Shown: positions 23,201-30,012, counted from the first letter of the stretch. The stretch: DNA of 34,522 nucleotides from JABIBU01 sp964464685 (GCA_964464685.1 CAYXGV010000006.1:1-34522), one strand, 5' to 3'. Notes: generated by a model from the letters alone, not told the origin. Program-made: numbers and translations.

Positions 23201-23401
23201 TGCTCTCCCCCTATCAGGGGGAGCCCGCGACGCAAGTCGGGGAGAGGGTCTGCTAACATTGTAGAGTTTGTATTATTGCCGTAGCATCTAAAATATTTAG
23301 TAAGTACCCCCTATAGATTCTATTATCTATAAATCTTTCTTCAAGCTTCTCCAGACCCCCTCCGTCACTTCGTGTCGGCTCCCCCTGATAGGGGGAGAGC
23401 A
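23201..23401. repeat. 201-bp element with 25-bp perfect terminal inverted repeats
   Basis: TGCTCTCCCCCTATCAGGGG continued to 23225 is the exact reverse complement of 23377-23401, and the arms extend imperfectly inward (GTCGGGGAGAGGGTCTG against CAGACCCCCTCCGTCAC). The AT-rich centre (about 23255-23345) has no gene. This is a MITE-like or REP-like element between convergent genes. Confidence 0.82.
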
Positions 23402-23412
23402 TTTAAAAAACT

Positions 23413-23931
23413 TTATTTTAATAATTCCCCAATCACCTTCCCAAACTCCTCCGCCACCTCTGGTCCATTACCAGTCACCACATTACCGTCAATCACAACA
23501 CCCTCTCTTACATATTCAACCCCCGCTTCTTCAAAAATTCCACTCAACTCATTATCGCCATCCCAACCAGTGGCTTTTTTATTTTTCAAAACCCCAGCGT
23601 GAGCCAAAATTCTGGGCGAAATACAAATTGCACCATAGGGCTTACCGGTTTTTTGCCAATCTCGCAACAAACCATAAACTTTTTCATTATCCAAATACTC
23701 CAATGCCCCCGGACCACCAACCAAAAATAAAGCATCGCCATTTTCAATCTTTACATCATCTAAATTCAAATCAATCTGAGTGCTTGAACCATCATAGGCT
23801 GCCCGAGCTGTGCCCACACCATCACTGACGGTAATAACTTTATAACCAGCCTGTATCAAAACTCGCTTAGTTTCGCCATATTCAAACGGCTGATAATCCT
23901 GACTGGCAATTAATAATAAGACTTTCTTCAT
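23413..23931 (-). CDS. DJ-1/PfpI family protein
   Basis: The 172-aa protein has the family fold: LLLIASQDYQPFEYGE with the conserved acidic residue (Glu17), FLVGGPGALEYL (69-80) and the nucleophile elbow GAICISPRILA (100-110, Cys103). Members include deglycase- and chaperone-type enzymes and proteases. The Cys-Ile-Ser context is the PfpI/YhbO type. The physiological substrate is not evident. It is transcribed alone towards the repeat cluster 23072-23412; a gene-less GxxExxY-type element begins 6 bp upstream of its start. Confidence 0.92.
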   Translation of the reverse strand: MKKVLLLIASQDYQPFEYGETKRVLIQAGYKVITVSDGVGTARAAYDGSSTQIDLNLDDVKIENGDALFLVGGPGALEYLDNEKVYGLLRDWQKTGKPYGAICISPRILAHAGVLKNKKATGWDGDNELSGIFEEAGVEYVREGVVIDGNVVTGNGPEVAEEFGKVIGELLK

Positions 23932-23936
23932 ATTAA

Positions 23937-24091
23937 GTTAATATACTAATATACGAATATTCGTTGTCGTAAAATAATAATAAAACTAAATTTATTTTTG
24001 CTTACCAAACTTTATTTTAAAAATGAATTATCAAAGCTAACATTAGTATAGCATTAGTATAATTTGTATTATTTGTATATTGGTATGTTTA
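23937..24091. mobile_element. Gene-less relative of the GxxExxY inverted-repeat element
   Basis: The right end (about 24037-24091), read as GCTAACATTAGTATAGCATT to TTTGTATATTGGTATGTTTA, matches the right end of the element at 21575-22096. The left end TTAATATACTAATATACGAAT matches the left end in inverted form. Only about 75 bp of AT-rich DNA lies between them. Its right end contains the stop codon of the gene at 24089-24790. Confidence 0.62.
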
Positions 24092-24790
24092 CCTCCCAAA
24101 ATGTTTTCTAAACTCTCTTCTCTCATCAAAATAATCTTCCACATGAATAACCTCTTCGTGCTGAGTATTTGGACCAAGCAAACATAGACCATATTCAAAA
24201 TCTCTAACTCGTTGTCTAATTTCTATGGCTAATTCTGGATGTTCTTCCTCATCCTCAGCCATCAAGCGCAAAGCATCCAATCTTTTTTCAATATCATCAA
24301 GCACCACCTGAAAATCCAAAATTAATTTTTCATATTCTGCTCTCTTGGTGCTTAAAACAGACTGCCTTAAATGCTCTTTTACTTCCCCATCCACCTCAAC
24401 AAAAACCCCAGTTAAAATCTGCCTTTCTTCGGCTGTATCAAAAAATATAATTGAACTACCACTTCTCAAATCGGCATAAGAACCACCGTGTTCTTTGAAT
24501 TCTTTGTAACGTTTCTTTAATTCAAGTGGTAATTTACCCAACAAAAATTTTTCTCCGATCCGACCCTGCTCCATATTGTATAATTCATAAAAGGCCTTCC
24601 AATATGGCCAAACTCTTTTACCCATCGCAATCATTATATTTTCCGCCTCTTCTATCCCTACCTCAAAATCATCCCGCAAATGATCCAGAGCATGTTTTAA
24701 TTCCTGCTTAGTATCATCGGGCACTAGAGGTGGAATATTATTATATATTTTTTCAAAAATATCCAACGTGTGTTTTATTTGACTAGACAT
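24089..24790 (-). CDS. Conserved helical protein of unknown function
   Basis: The 233-aa product is strongly acidic and predicted mostly helical. Amphipathic stretches run through residues 1-90 and 135-215, and the centre is strand-like (SYADLRSGSSIIFFD, then ILTGVFVEVDGEVKEHLRQS, about 105-145). No signal peptide, membrane segment or recognised catalytic motif is present. The ending EDYFDERREFRKHFG is charged. I do not recognise the family. The neighbours (DJ-1, SpoU methyltransferase) give no clear hint. Confidence 0.75.
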   Translation of the reverse strand: MSSQIKHTLDIFEKIYNNIPPLVPDDTKQELKHALDHLRDDFEVGIEEAENIMIAMGKRVWPYWKAFYELYNMEQGRIGEKFLLGKLPLELKKRYKEFKEHGGSYADLRSGSSIIFFDTAEERQILTGVFVEVDGEVKEHLRQSVLSTKRAEYEKLILDFQVVLDDIEKRLDALRLMAEDEEEHPELAIEIRQRVRDFEYGLCLLGPNTQHEEVIHVEDYFDERREFRKHFGR

Positions 24791-24904
24791 ATTAATTTAT
24801 TGGTTTAATTGTTTAATAGTTTAATGGCTCACTAATAAACCAATAAACTAATAATCTACTTCTATTATACCAGAACACTGTTTAAAATGATAATGGTTTA
24901 CTCC

Positions 24905-25393
24905 TTATTCCTTACTCCTTACTCCTTTATTTATTTCATACATCGCTATCCCTGCTGCCACGGAGACATTCAAACTTTCTTTCTTTCCATACATTGGAAT
25001 ATGTACCACTTCATCACATAATTTCAAAATATCTTCACTAATCCCATCCACTTCATTCCCCACAATTAAAGCAATATCTCTATTTTTAAAATGGTCATTG
25101 TTATCTGATATCTGATAACTGCTATCTGTTTTTTCCAACCCAACTATAAACACGCCTTTCTTTTTCAAAGAAACAATTAATTTTTTCAAATCAGCTTTCT
25201 TTTCCCACTTCATCCATTTCTCTGCACCCAAAGAAACTTTATCTATCTGAATTTTTGGTGGACAAGCTGTATAACCAACTAAATAAATTTTATCAATGCC
25301 AAAAGCATCGGCACTTCTAAACATAGAACCAACATTATGACACGACCTGATGTCTGGCAAAATTAAATAAACCTCGTAAATTTTTTTCTTCAT
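24905..25393 (-). CDS. SpoU/TrmH-family RNA ribose methyltransferase
   Basis: The 162-aa SPOUT-fold enzyme uses SAM to methylate a ribose 2'-OH in RNA. Motif 1 is NVGSMFRSADAFGIDKIYLVG (20-40; catalytic Arg26). Motif 2 is IALIVGNEVDGIS (about 108-120) and motif 3 IPMYGKKESLNVSVAAGIAMYE (about 132-153). It lacks an N-terminal RNA-binding extension, like the short TrmL-type enzymes that modify the tRNA wobble base, but the exact target cannot be assigned. A promoter is not obvious. Confidence 0.93.
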   Translation of the reverse strand: MKKKIYEVYLILPDIRSCHNVGSMFRSADAFGIDKIYLVGYTACPPKIQIDKVSLGAEKWMKWEKKADLKKLIVSLKKKGVFIVGLEKTDSSYQISDNNDHFKNRDIALIVGNEVDGISEDILKLCDEVVHIPMYGKKESLNVSVAAGIAMYEINKGVRSKE

Positions 25394-25429
25394 AATATAG
25401 CTATTATATTAAATTTTACACTTAAAATC

Positions 25430-25469
25430 AACCCAAAAACACAAACACCGTTTTCCTCCAAAAACGGTG
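25430..25469 (-). terminator. Intrinsic terminator after the dolichol kinase-like gene
   Basis: On the minus strand CACCGTTTT/AAAACGGTG (9-bp stem, 6-nt loop) is followed by a T/G-rich tail (TTTGTGTTTTT). It lies 3 bp beyond the stop codon. Confidence 0.82.
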
Positions 25470-25471
25470 CG

Positions 25472-26245
25472 TCAAAACCCTCCCAATACCAAATAGACAA
25501 AAACCATGACCACCGAGCTAGCAACCGGGATAAAGAAATTATCCCATTTACCGCTGATGAATTCAGCCAAACTAGCCGCGACAATACCAACCAAGTAAAT
25601 CAGCCAAGCTTCCACAGCCGTAATCTGTGGCGGGAAAAATGGCCGATACACCAAGTGCAACCACACCACCAGACTCACGCCAAATAATCCCCCAATCAAA
25701 CCGTACGAAAACCCACCAACTGATTTGCCCTTAGCTAGACCGTGTTTAAACTTAACAATCGGCCAACGTTTGCCAAACTTCCCCAATGGGTCCACTAGTG
25801 AAAAAGCCAGACAAACTCCAGCTGCAATCCAAGGCGCTTGAGCCAGATAACAAAAAACCCAAGCCACACCCAACCCTAAAAAGCCCTTGTAGAGATTACT
25901 GTGCTGGTTTTTCTCTACATCTCGGTAGAGATAGTTTGACAACCACCTCAAGATCCCAGGCACCAATCCACTACCTTCTACCACTCCTAGTCTGGTCAAA
26001 TAGACACGTAAAATCTCTACGAGAAACATTCCCAAGCCAATGAACAGGAGTAATACCCCCAACAGCTCCATCGTGATATGGATGATCTGCAACAACAGCC
26101 AACCGGTAAAACCTACCAAAAAGTGAAACAGACCCCTGACCCATTCTCGGCTAGTTCGCCAGCTTCCCCAAGAGCCCATAACGCCCCCAGTTTTACTTTG
26201 AACTCCCTGGCGGAGCTCAGTCGCCTTTTTTCTCATTTTGCTCAT
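25472..26245 (-). CDS. Dolichol/phytol kinase-like polytopic membrane protein
   Basis: The 257-aa protein has about seven membrane helices. The motif VDPLGKFGKRWPIVKFKHGLAKGKSVGGFSYG is split here as DPLGKFGKRW (about 150-159), then KGKSVGGFSYGLIGG. It resembles the CTP-binding region of the dolichol kinase/phytol kinase/CdsA superfamily, with a later ASLAEFISGKWDNFFIPV matching their second acidic motif. It probably phosphorylates a polyprenol or makes a CDP-lipid. By eye the gene is more GC-rich than its neighbours. Its Shine-Dalgarno GGAGG (26251-26255) lies 5 nt before ATG, a trait shared here only with purF and the GxxExxY gene. Confidence 0.72.
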   Translation of the reverse strand: MSKMRKKATELRQGVQSKTGGVMGSWGSWRTSREWVRGLFHFLVGFTGWLLLQIIHITMELLGVLLLFIGLGMFLVEILRVYLTRLGVVEGSGLVPGILRWLSNYLYRDVEKNQHSNLYKGFLGLGVAWVFCYLAQAPWIAAGVCLAFSLVDPLGKFGKRWPIVKFKHGLAKGKSVGGFSYGLIGGLFGVSLVVWLHLVYRPFFPPQITAVEAWLIYLVGIVAASLAEFISGKWDNFFIPVASSVVMVFVYLVLGGF

Positions 26246-26392
26246 GAGCTCCTCCGCATGGTTTTAATTATGAAAGAACACTAGACAAATATTAATTAAA
26301 TAATGCCACAAAACCAAAAATAAAACAACCCCACCGAGATGGAATTGTTTTTATATAATTGAAGTTTTAATGAATTTCCCCGCAACAACCTG

Positions 26393-26407
26393 TCCGCCTT
26401 GGGTGGA
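26393..26407. repeat. GC palindrome TCCGCC-TTG-GGTGGA
   Basis: A 6-bp stem (one G-T) with a 3-nt loop, preceded by TG. It lies inside a larger structure (CCCCG/CGGGG and AATTTCC/GGAAATT) and is a member of the family described at 29083-29112. Confidence 0.7.
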
Positions 26408-26447
26408 GCTGACGGGGTATCACCATAGGAAATTTTCGTAGCACTTG

Positions 26448-26462
26448 TCCGCCTTGGGCGGA
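26448..26462. repeat. GC palindrome TCCGCC-TTG-GGCGGA
   Basis: Perfect 6-bp stem with a 3-nt loop, preceded by TTG as in the copy 55 bp upstream. Same family as 29098-29112. Confidence 0.75.
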
Positions 26463-26493
26463 ATCAAAATATTACAACACCTTTATCCCTAAA

Positions 26494-26628
26494 TTATCCA
26501 ATTGAAACTCTAGGTAAAAATAAAAAAACAGCCACCAAAAGCGAGATGCCTGCTAACAAATAATAATATACCAAAGAGAAATCGGATTTGGCTTGGGTAT
26601 CTGAAAAAACCCGATTTTGTGTCTGCAT
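26494..26628 (-). CDS. 44-aa single-helix membrane protein
   Basis: A short product starting MQTQNRVFSDTQAK, with one hydrophobic helix (about residues 19-40) and a short tail. A consensus promoter at 26732-26760 on the same strand would transcribe it with a leader of about 97 nt, which favours a real gene. The frame extends upstream to 26760, but that part crosses a tandem repeat and the promoter itself. No family is recognised. It could also be part of the leader of the GC-rich gene downstream. Confidence 0.5.
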   Translation of the reverse strand: MQTQNRVFSDTQAKSDFSLVYYYLLAGISLLVAVFLFLPRVSIG

Positions 26629-26691
26629 ATATTTTTGTTTTTGTTTTAGGGGATACGAAATTACGAAATGACAGATAGCGAATAACTTGTA

Positions 26692-26722
26692 ACTTTGGAC
26701 TTTATGGACTTTATGGACTTTC
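26692..26722. repeat. Tandem 9-bp repeat
   Basis: About three units of TTTATGGAC/CTTTGGAC in a row within the leader of the small membrane protein. A similar tandem (AAACTTTAT) precedes the PfkB gene at 19765-19802. Confidence 0.65.
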
Positions 26723-26731
26723 AACTTATAT

Positions 26732-26760
26732 ATTATAGCACATTTTTGACTTTTTGTCAA
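26732..26760 (-). promoter_or_regulatory. Consensus promoter on the minus strand
   Basis: TTGACA (26755-26760), 17-bp spacer, TATAAT (26732-26737), with the start near 26725. It drives the 44-aa gene and possibly the membrane kinase-like gene beyond it. Confidence 0.85.
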
Positions 26761-26772
26761 TAGTGTCGTACA

Positions 26773-26800
26773 ATAAAAGTGCTCTCGCGAGCACTTTTAT
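26773..26800. repeat. Perfect hairpin, 12-bp stem and 4-nt loop
   Basis: ATAAAAGTGCTC/GAGCACTTTTAT around TCGC. It is followed by AGCCACCACAGTGGCGAAGG, another inverted repeat. It lies upstream of the 7TM gene and could be a bidirectional terminator, though no gene ends beside it. Confidence 0.7.
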
Positions 26801-26900
26801 CCTAAGCCACCACAGTGGCGAAGGATCTCTCCCAACACCCAAACAAGCAAATAATCAAAAATCTGAAATCACTAATTACTCAATTACTTTTCAACATCCT

Positions 26901-27752
26901 ATGAACTTCTACGCCATTGCTTCATTACTAGATCTAATTGTTGTTATCATCGTCGGTATTGTATTAATAATAAAAAGAGACAAGGCCAAATCAATCCGTT
27001 ACTTTAGTATTTTTAATTTTTTCGTAATTGGTTGGGCTATAGGCTACTTTTTTTGGCAAATATCAAAAGATTATAATAGCGCGATGATCGGGGTAAAAAT
27101 ACTCATGTTTTCCGCTATCTGGGGAGCGCCGGCTTTTTTTCACTTTACCCTGTCAGTCGCTGAAAAAGAATCTCAATTAATAACTCCGGTTATCGTAGCT
27201 TATTTGATGGCCATTCCCTTTACTTTTTTAAATTTTACTTCTCCAATTTTTATCGCTGGACTTCAAACCAAACTAGGAATATCATTTTTTCCAACTGGTG
27301 GAGACTTATTTTTTATTTTTGTTTTACAGTGGCTCTGGTGGTTTGGTTGGGGATTTGTTGAATTGTTTAAGGCTTGGAAAAGCTCTTATGAGCCGGAAAA
27401 AAAACAATTTCTCGGCAGTTTTACCTTGGCAACACTGATTTCTATTTTTGCTGGTAGTTTTAATTATTTTCTCTGGTTTGATATTCCTATCCCACCAATA
27501 ACAACCATGATTGTAAGTGTATATGGCATCACAATTACACTAATGCTGTTGAGTAAAAAAAACTCCAATCTAAGCTTATTTTATTTTTTTATTATTGCTG
27601 GTATTATCCTAATAGTTTCTTTGGCTCAATTTATGGTCGGCTATTATTTAAATATGAAAAGTACCCAGTGGCTCGCCATTACTATTATTTTAATATCAAT
27701 TTTAATAGTTGGATTACTATACAAAAAAAATAAACAAACTTCACATGTCTAA
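26901..27752 (+). CDS. 7TM sensor-like membrane protein without kinase domain
   Basis: The 283-aa protein is almost entirely eight hydrophobic helices. Segments include FFVIGWAIGYFFWQI (about 33-47) and WGAPAFFHFTLSVAE (about 74-88), in the style of the 7TM module found at the N-terminus of some histidine kinases. It ends in a short basic tail with no kinase, cyclase or phosphatase domain, so its output is unknown. Met 26901 was chosen; the longer frame from 26754 runs through a hairpin repeat. The last 8 bp overlap the start of the recombinase gene (ATGTCTAA), implying translational coupling. Confidence 0.75.
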   Translation: MNFYAIASLLDLIVVIIVGIVLIIKRDKAKSIRYFSIFNFFVIGWAIGYFFWQISKDYNSAMIGVKILMFSAIWGAPAFFHFTLSVAEKESQLITPVIVAYLMAIPFTFLNFTSPIFIAGLQTKLGISFFPTGGDLFFIFVLQWLWWFGWGFVELFKAWKSSYEPEKKQFLGSFTLATLISIFAGSFNYFLWFDIPIPPITTMIVSVYGITITLMLLSKKNSNLSLFYFFIIAGIILIVSLAQFMVGYYLNMKSTQWLAITIILISILIVGLLYKKNKQTSHV

Positions 27753-28785
27753 CAACCTAAAAACATATTTACAAGAATTTCTTGAGCATTTGGAAATAGA
27801 AAAAAATCGTAGTCAAAATACGCTTCAAAATTATGATTTCTATTTACGCCGTCTAATTGATTGGTTGGGAAAAAATAAAGGAGCCGAGGATATTACTGCT
27901 GAAAAAGTTCGCCAATACCGTCTTTGGCTCAACCGCTTAGTTGACGTACATGGTGACCCCCTAAAAAAGAATACCCAAAATTATCACCTTATTGCTTTAC
28001 GATCATTTTTAAAATATTTGGCCAAACGCGATGTAAAAACATTGGCTCCAGAAAAGATTGAATTAATGAAAATGCCTGATCGTGAAGTTAGTTTTTTGGA
28101 AGGTAGTGATTTGAATAGATTGCTTGAGGCACCCATAACATCCGAATTACGAAAGGGTACGAATTTACGAAATTCGAAATTCGAAAATTCGGATGATTCG
28201 AAATTAGGATGTAAAACTAATAATGAGATGCTTATCAGGTATAGGGACAAAACTATCCTAGAATTACTTTTTTCCACAGGCCTGCGAGTATCTGAGTTGG
28301 CCAAATTAAAAAAAGAACGAGTTAATTTAGACAAAGAAGAATTTACCATTACAGGCAAGGGCGGTAAATCAAGGGTGGTATTTTTATCTGAACAAGCTAA
28401 GTACTGGTTGAAAAAATATTTAACAGCCAGACAAGATCTAAATCCTTATTTATTTATTTCTCATGACAAAAAAACCAAAAACACCCAGCTGGTAAAAATA
28501 AAAAAAGGTGGTAAAAAAATAGAATCAGTTGACCAACCACTCACCCCGAGATCTATTCAACGGCTAGTGCAAAAATATGCCCTTGTTGCTGGCATTACCA
28601 AGCCAGTTACGCCACACACCCTCCGCCACTCTTATGCCACTGATTTATTGCAGAATGGCGCTGACATTCGCAGTGTTCAAACTATGCTTGGTCATTCTTC
28701 AATTACCACTACGCAAATCTACACTCATATTACTGACCGAGAGTTAAAAAATATTTACAAAAAATTTCATGGCAAGCAACGTTGA
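27745..28785 (+). CDS. Xer-type tyrosine recombinase with an in-frame repeat insertion
   Basis: A 346-aa recombinase. The N-terminal SAM-like core-binding domain (about 1-110) is followed by the catalytic domain with Arg in FSTGLRVSEL, Lys in GKGGKSRVVF, HTLRHSYATDLL (His and Arg), LGHSS (His) and nucleophile Tyr in IYTH, so all catalytic residues are present. Xer proteins resolve chromosome dimers at dif; related integrases insert elements. Between the LLEAP and RYRDKTILELL segments about 25 extra residues are encoded by a palindromic repeat (28139-28195 and flank). It overlaps the 7TM gene by 8 bp and is followed by tRNA-Arg, an arrangement also seen for integrases. Confidence 0.93.
   Translation: MSNNLKTYLQEFLEHLEIEKNRSQNTLQNYDFYLRRLIDWLGKNKGAEDITAEKVRQYRLWLNRLVDVHGDPLKKNTQNYHLIALRSFLKYLAKRDVKTLAPEKIELMKMPDREVSFLEGSDLNRLLEAPITSELRKGTNLRNSKFENSDDSKLGCKTNNEMLIRYRDKTILELLFSTGLRVSELAKLKKERVNLDKEEFTITGKGGKSRVVFLSEQAKYWLKKYLTARQDLNPYLFISHDKKTKNTQLVKIKKGGKKIESVDQPLTPRSIQRLVQKYALVAGITKPVTPHTLRHSYATDLLQNGADIRSVQTMLGHSSITTTQIYTHITDRELKNIYKKFHGKQR
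28139..28195. repeat. Palindromic element in frame within the recombinase gene
   Basis: CATCCGAATT (28139-28148) and AATTCGGATG (28186-28195) are perfect inverted ends. The interior repeats ACGAATTTACGAAATTCGAA words, the same vocabulary as intergenic tracts at 19700-19760. It encodes no stop in the host frame. Confidence 0.78.
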
Positions 28786-28790
28786 GGCAA

Positions 28791-28819
28791 TTGACAAAAA
28801 TAAAAAAATATAGTATCAT
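28791..28819 (+). promoter_or_regulatory. Promoter of tRNA-Arg
   Basis: TTGACA (28791-28796), 17-bp spacer, TATCAT (28814-28819), with the start near 28826, 8 nt before the tRNA. A second TATAAT lies at 28828-28833. Confidence 0.8.
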
Positions 28820-28833
28820 TATTTTGTTATAAT

Positions 28834-28905
28834 GCGCCTGTAGTTCAATGGATAGAATAGAAGCCTTCTAAGCTTTAGATCTAGGTTCGATTCCTAGCAG
28901 GCGCA
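28834..28905 (+). tRNA. tRNA-Arg (anticodon TCT)
   Basis: The 72-nt cloverleaf has acceptor GCGCCTG/CAGGCGC, the D-arm GTTC and TGG loop, an anticodon loop CTTCTAA (anticodon TCT) and the T-arm with GGTTCGATTCC. Discriminator A; CCA is not encoded (CAG follows), so it must be added after transcription. Confidence 0.96.
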
Positions 28906-28910
28906 CAGTT

Positions 28911-29051
28911 TAGGGAGTAGTTTCCGGTCATTCGACCGGACCGGGTTGAATAACCCGGCAATGGATAGAACAAGTCCGTCCTAAGGATGAAATGCAGGTT
29001 CTGGGCCCAAGGCCCACCCGCCATGGGCGGGAATTCCTGCTGGGGGTACCA
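28911..29051 (+). pseudogene. tRNA-Arg(CCT)-like locus with hairpins inserted in D- and T-loops
   Basis: Downstream of tRNA-Arg lies a second tRNA outline: TA-GTTT, CAATGGATA-GAAC (D-arm), anticodon loop GTCCTAA (CCT at 28980-28982), T-stem GCAGG/CCTGC, and TGGGGGT-A-CCA ending at 29051. The D-loop holds two hairpins (28924-28939, CCGGTC/GACCGG; 28941-28958, CCGGGTT/AACCCGG). The T-loop holds a 30-bp twin hairpin (29002-29031). The 5' segment (about TAGGGAG) cannot pair with the 3' acceptor strand, and the anticodon stem has a weak pair. It is therefore probably a degenerate tRNA or an attachment-site remnant, unless the acceptor is made differently. Confidence 0.6.
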
Positions 29052-29082
29052 AAAAATCTATTAAATAACATACTTAATAATT

Positions 29083-29112
29083 TCAGCCAAAGGCTGATCC
29101 GCCTCGGGCGGA
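29083..29112. repeat. Twin-hairpin GC palindrome (reference unit)
   Basis: TCAGCC-AAA-GGCTGA abuts TCCGCC-TCG-GGCGGA: two perfect 6-bp stems with 3-nt loops, 30 bp in all with no spacer. The same design and length recur in the tRNA-like T-loop (29002-29031), and near-identical sequence occurs in the sigma-factor gene (4626-4657). Confidence 0.9.
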
Positions 29113-29129
29113 CTTAATTCATAAATCCT

Positions 29130-29873
29130 ATGGAACTCGTAACACCAATATTGATCGCCGTTGCTGTGATTATCCTCATCAGCATCCGTCAGGTCAATCA
29201 ATACCAAAGAGGGGTAAAATTCATGTTGGGAAAATATACTCATACTGTCGAACCAGGCTGGCGTATAATTTTGCCAATTATCCAAAGCATGACAAAGGTT
29301 GATATCCGCGTAAAAGCTGTTGATGTTCCTTTTCAAGAAGCTATTACCAAAGATAATATTTCCGCCAAAATTAATGCAGTGATCTATTACAAAGTAGCCG
29401 ACGCTGCTAGAGCCATACTTGAAGTAGAAAATTTCTGGTTTGCTGTCTCACAACTAGCCCAAACTACCATGAGAAATGTAGTTGGTGAATTAGAACTTGA
29501 CCAACTTTTGGCCAATCGTGAAGCCGCTGCCCAAAAAATTAAAGAAATTGTTGACAAAGCTACTGACCCATGGGGCATAAAAGTAGAAAGTGTAGAATTA
29601 AAAGATGTCATTCTACCTGATAACATGCAAAGAACTATTGCCAAACAAGCCGAGGCTGAACGCGAAAGACGTGCCGTTATTATCAAATCAGAAGGTGAAG
29701 TGTCAGCTGCTCAAAATCTAGCCGATGCTGCCCAAACACTATCTAGTCAACCTGGGGCTCTACACCTAAGAACTTTGAGTACTTTAAATGACCTAAGTTC
29801 AGACCAATCCAATACGGTAATATTTGCTATACCTTTGGAAATACTGCGAGCCTTTGAAAGAATTGGGAAATAA
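29130..29873 (+). CDS. Slipin/stomatin-like SPFH (band 7) protein
   Basis: The 247-aa protein has an N-terminal membrane hairpin or helix (about 4-19). The SPFH domain follows (about 20-180): YQRGVKFMLGKYTHTVEPGW, VDVPFQEAITKDNI, VIYYKVAD and GIKVESVELKDVILPDNMQ. A charged helical region comes next (AEAERERRAVIIKSEGEVSAA), which assembles such proteins into large membrane-attached rings. Slipins are often encoded with an NfeD protein; none is next to it here. They are thought to organise membrane domains or regulate proteases. A twin-hairpin repeat lies 17 bp upstream and a bidirectional terminator downstream. Confidence 0.94.
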   Translation: MELVTPILIAVAVIILISIRQVNQYQRGVKFMLGKYTHTVEPGWRIILPIIQSMTKVDIRVKAVDVPFQEAITKDNISAKINAVIYYKVADAARAILEVENFWFAVSQLAQTTMRNVVGELELDQLLANREAAAQKIKEIVDKATDPWGIKVESVELKDVILPDNMQRTIAKQAEAERERRAVIIKSEGEVSAAQNLADAAQTLSSQPGALHLRTLSTLNDLSSDQSNTVIFAIPLEILRAFERIGK

Positions 29874-29891
29874 AATAAAGAATAAAAAATC

Positions 29892-29919
29892 AAAAAACTG
29901 GTATCATTACCAGTTTTTT
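29892..29919. terminator. Intrinsic terminator, bidirectional
   Basis: AAAAAACTGGTA/TACCAGTTTTTT (12-bp arms, 4-nt loop) between the convergent slipin gene and tRNA-His. Confidence 0.92.
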
Positions 29920-29936
29920 GATAGACAAATTCACTC

Positions 29937-30012
29937 TGGGGTGGCCAACGGGAATTGAACCCGTATTGTCGGTACCACAAACCGAAGTAATAACCATTAT
30001 ACCATGGCCACC
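29937..30012 (-). tRNA. tRNA-His (anticodon GTG)
   Basis: On the minus strand the acceptor is GTGGCCA/TGGCCAC with the extra 5' G (G-1) opposite C73 that is diagnostic for tRNA-His. The anticodon loop is TTGTGGT and the T-arm is ACGGG-TTCAATT-CCCGT. The 3' CCA is encoded (29937-29939), unlike tRNA-Arg. Confidence 0.97.

Noticed and set aside
28911..29051. Functional tRNA with introns
   Set aside because: The 5' acceptor strand does not pair with the 3' strand and inserts sit in the D- and T-loops rather than the anticodon loop; described as a tRNA-like pseudogene instead.
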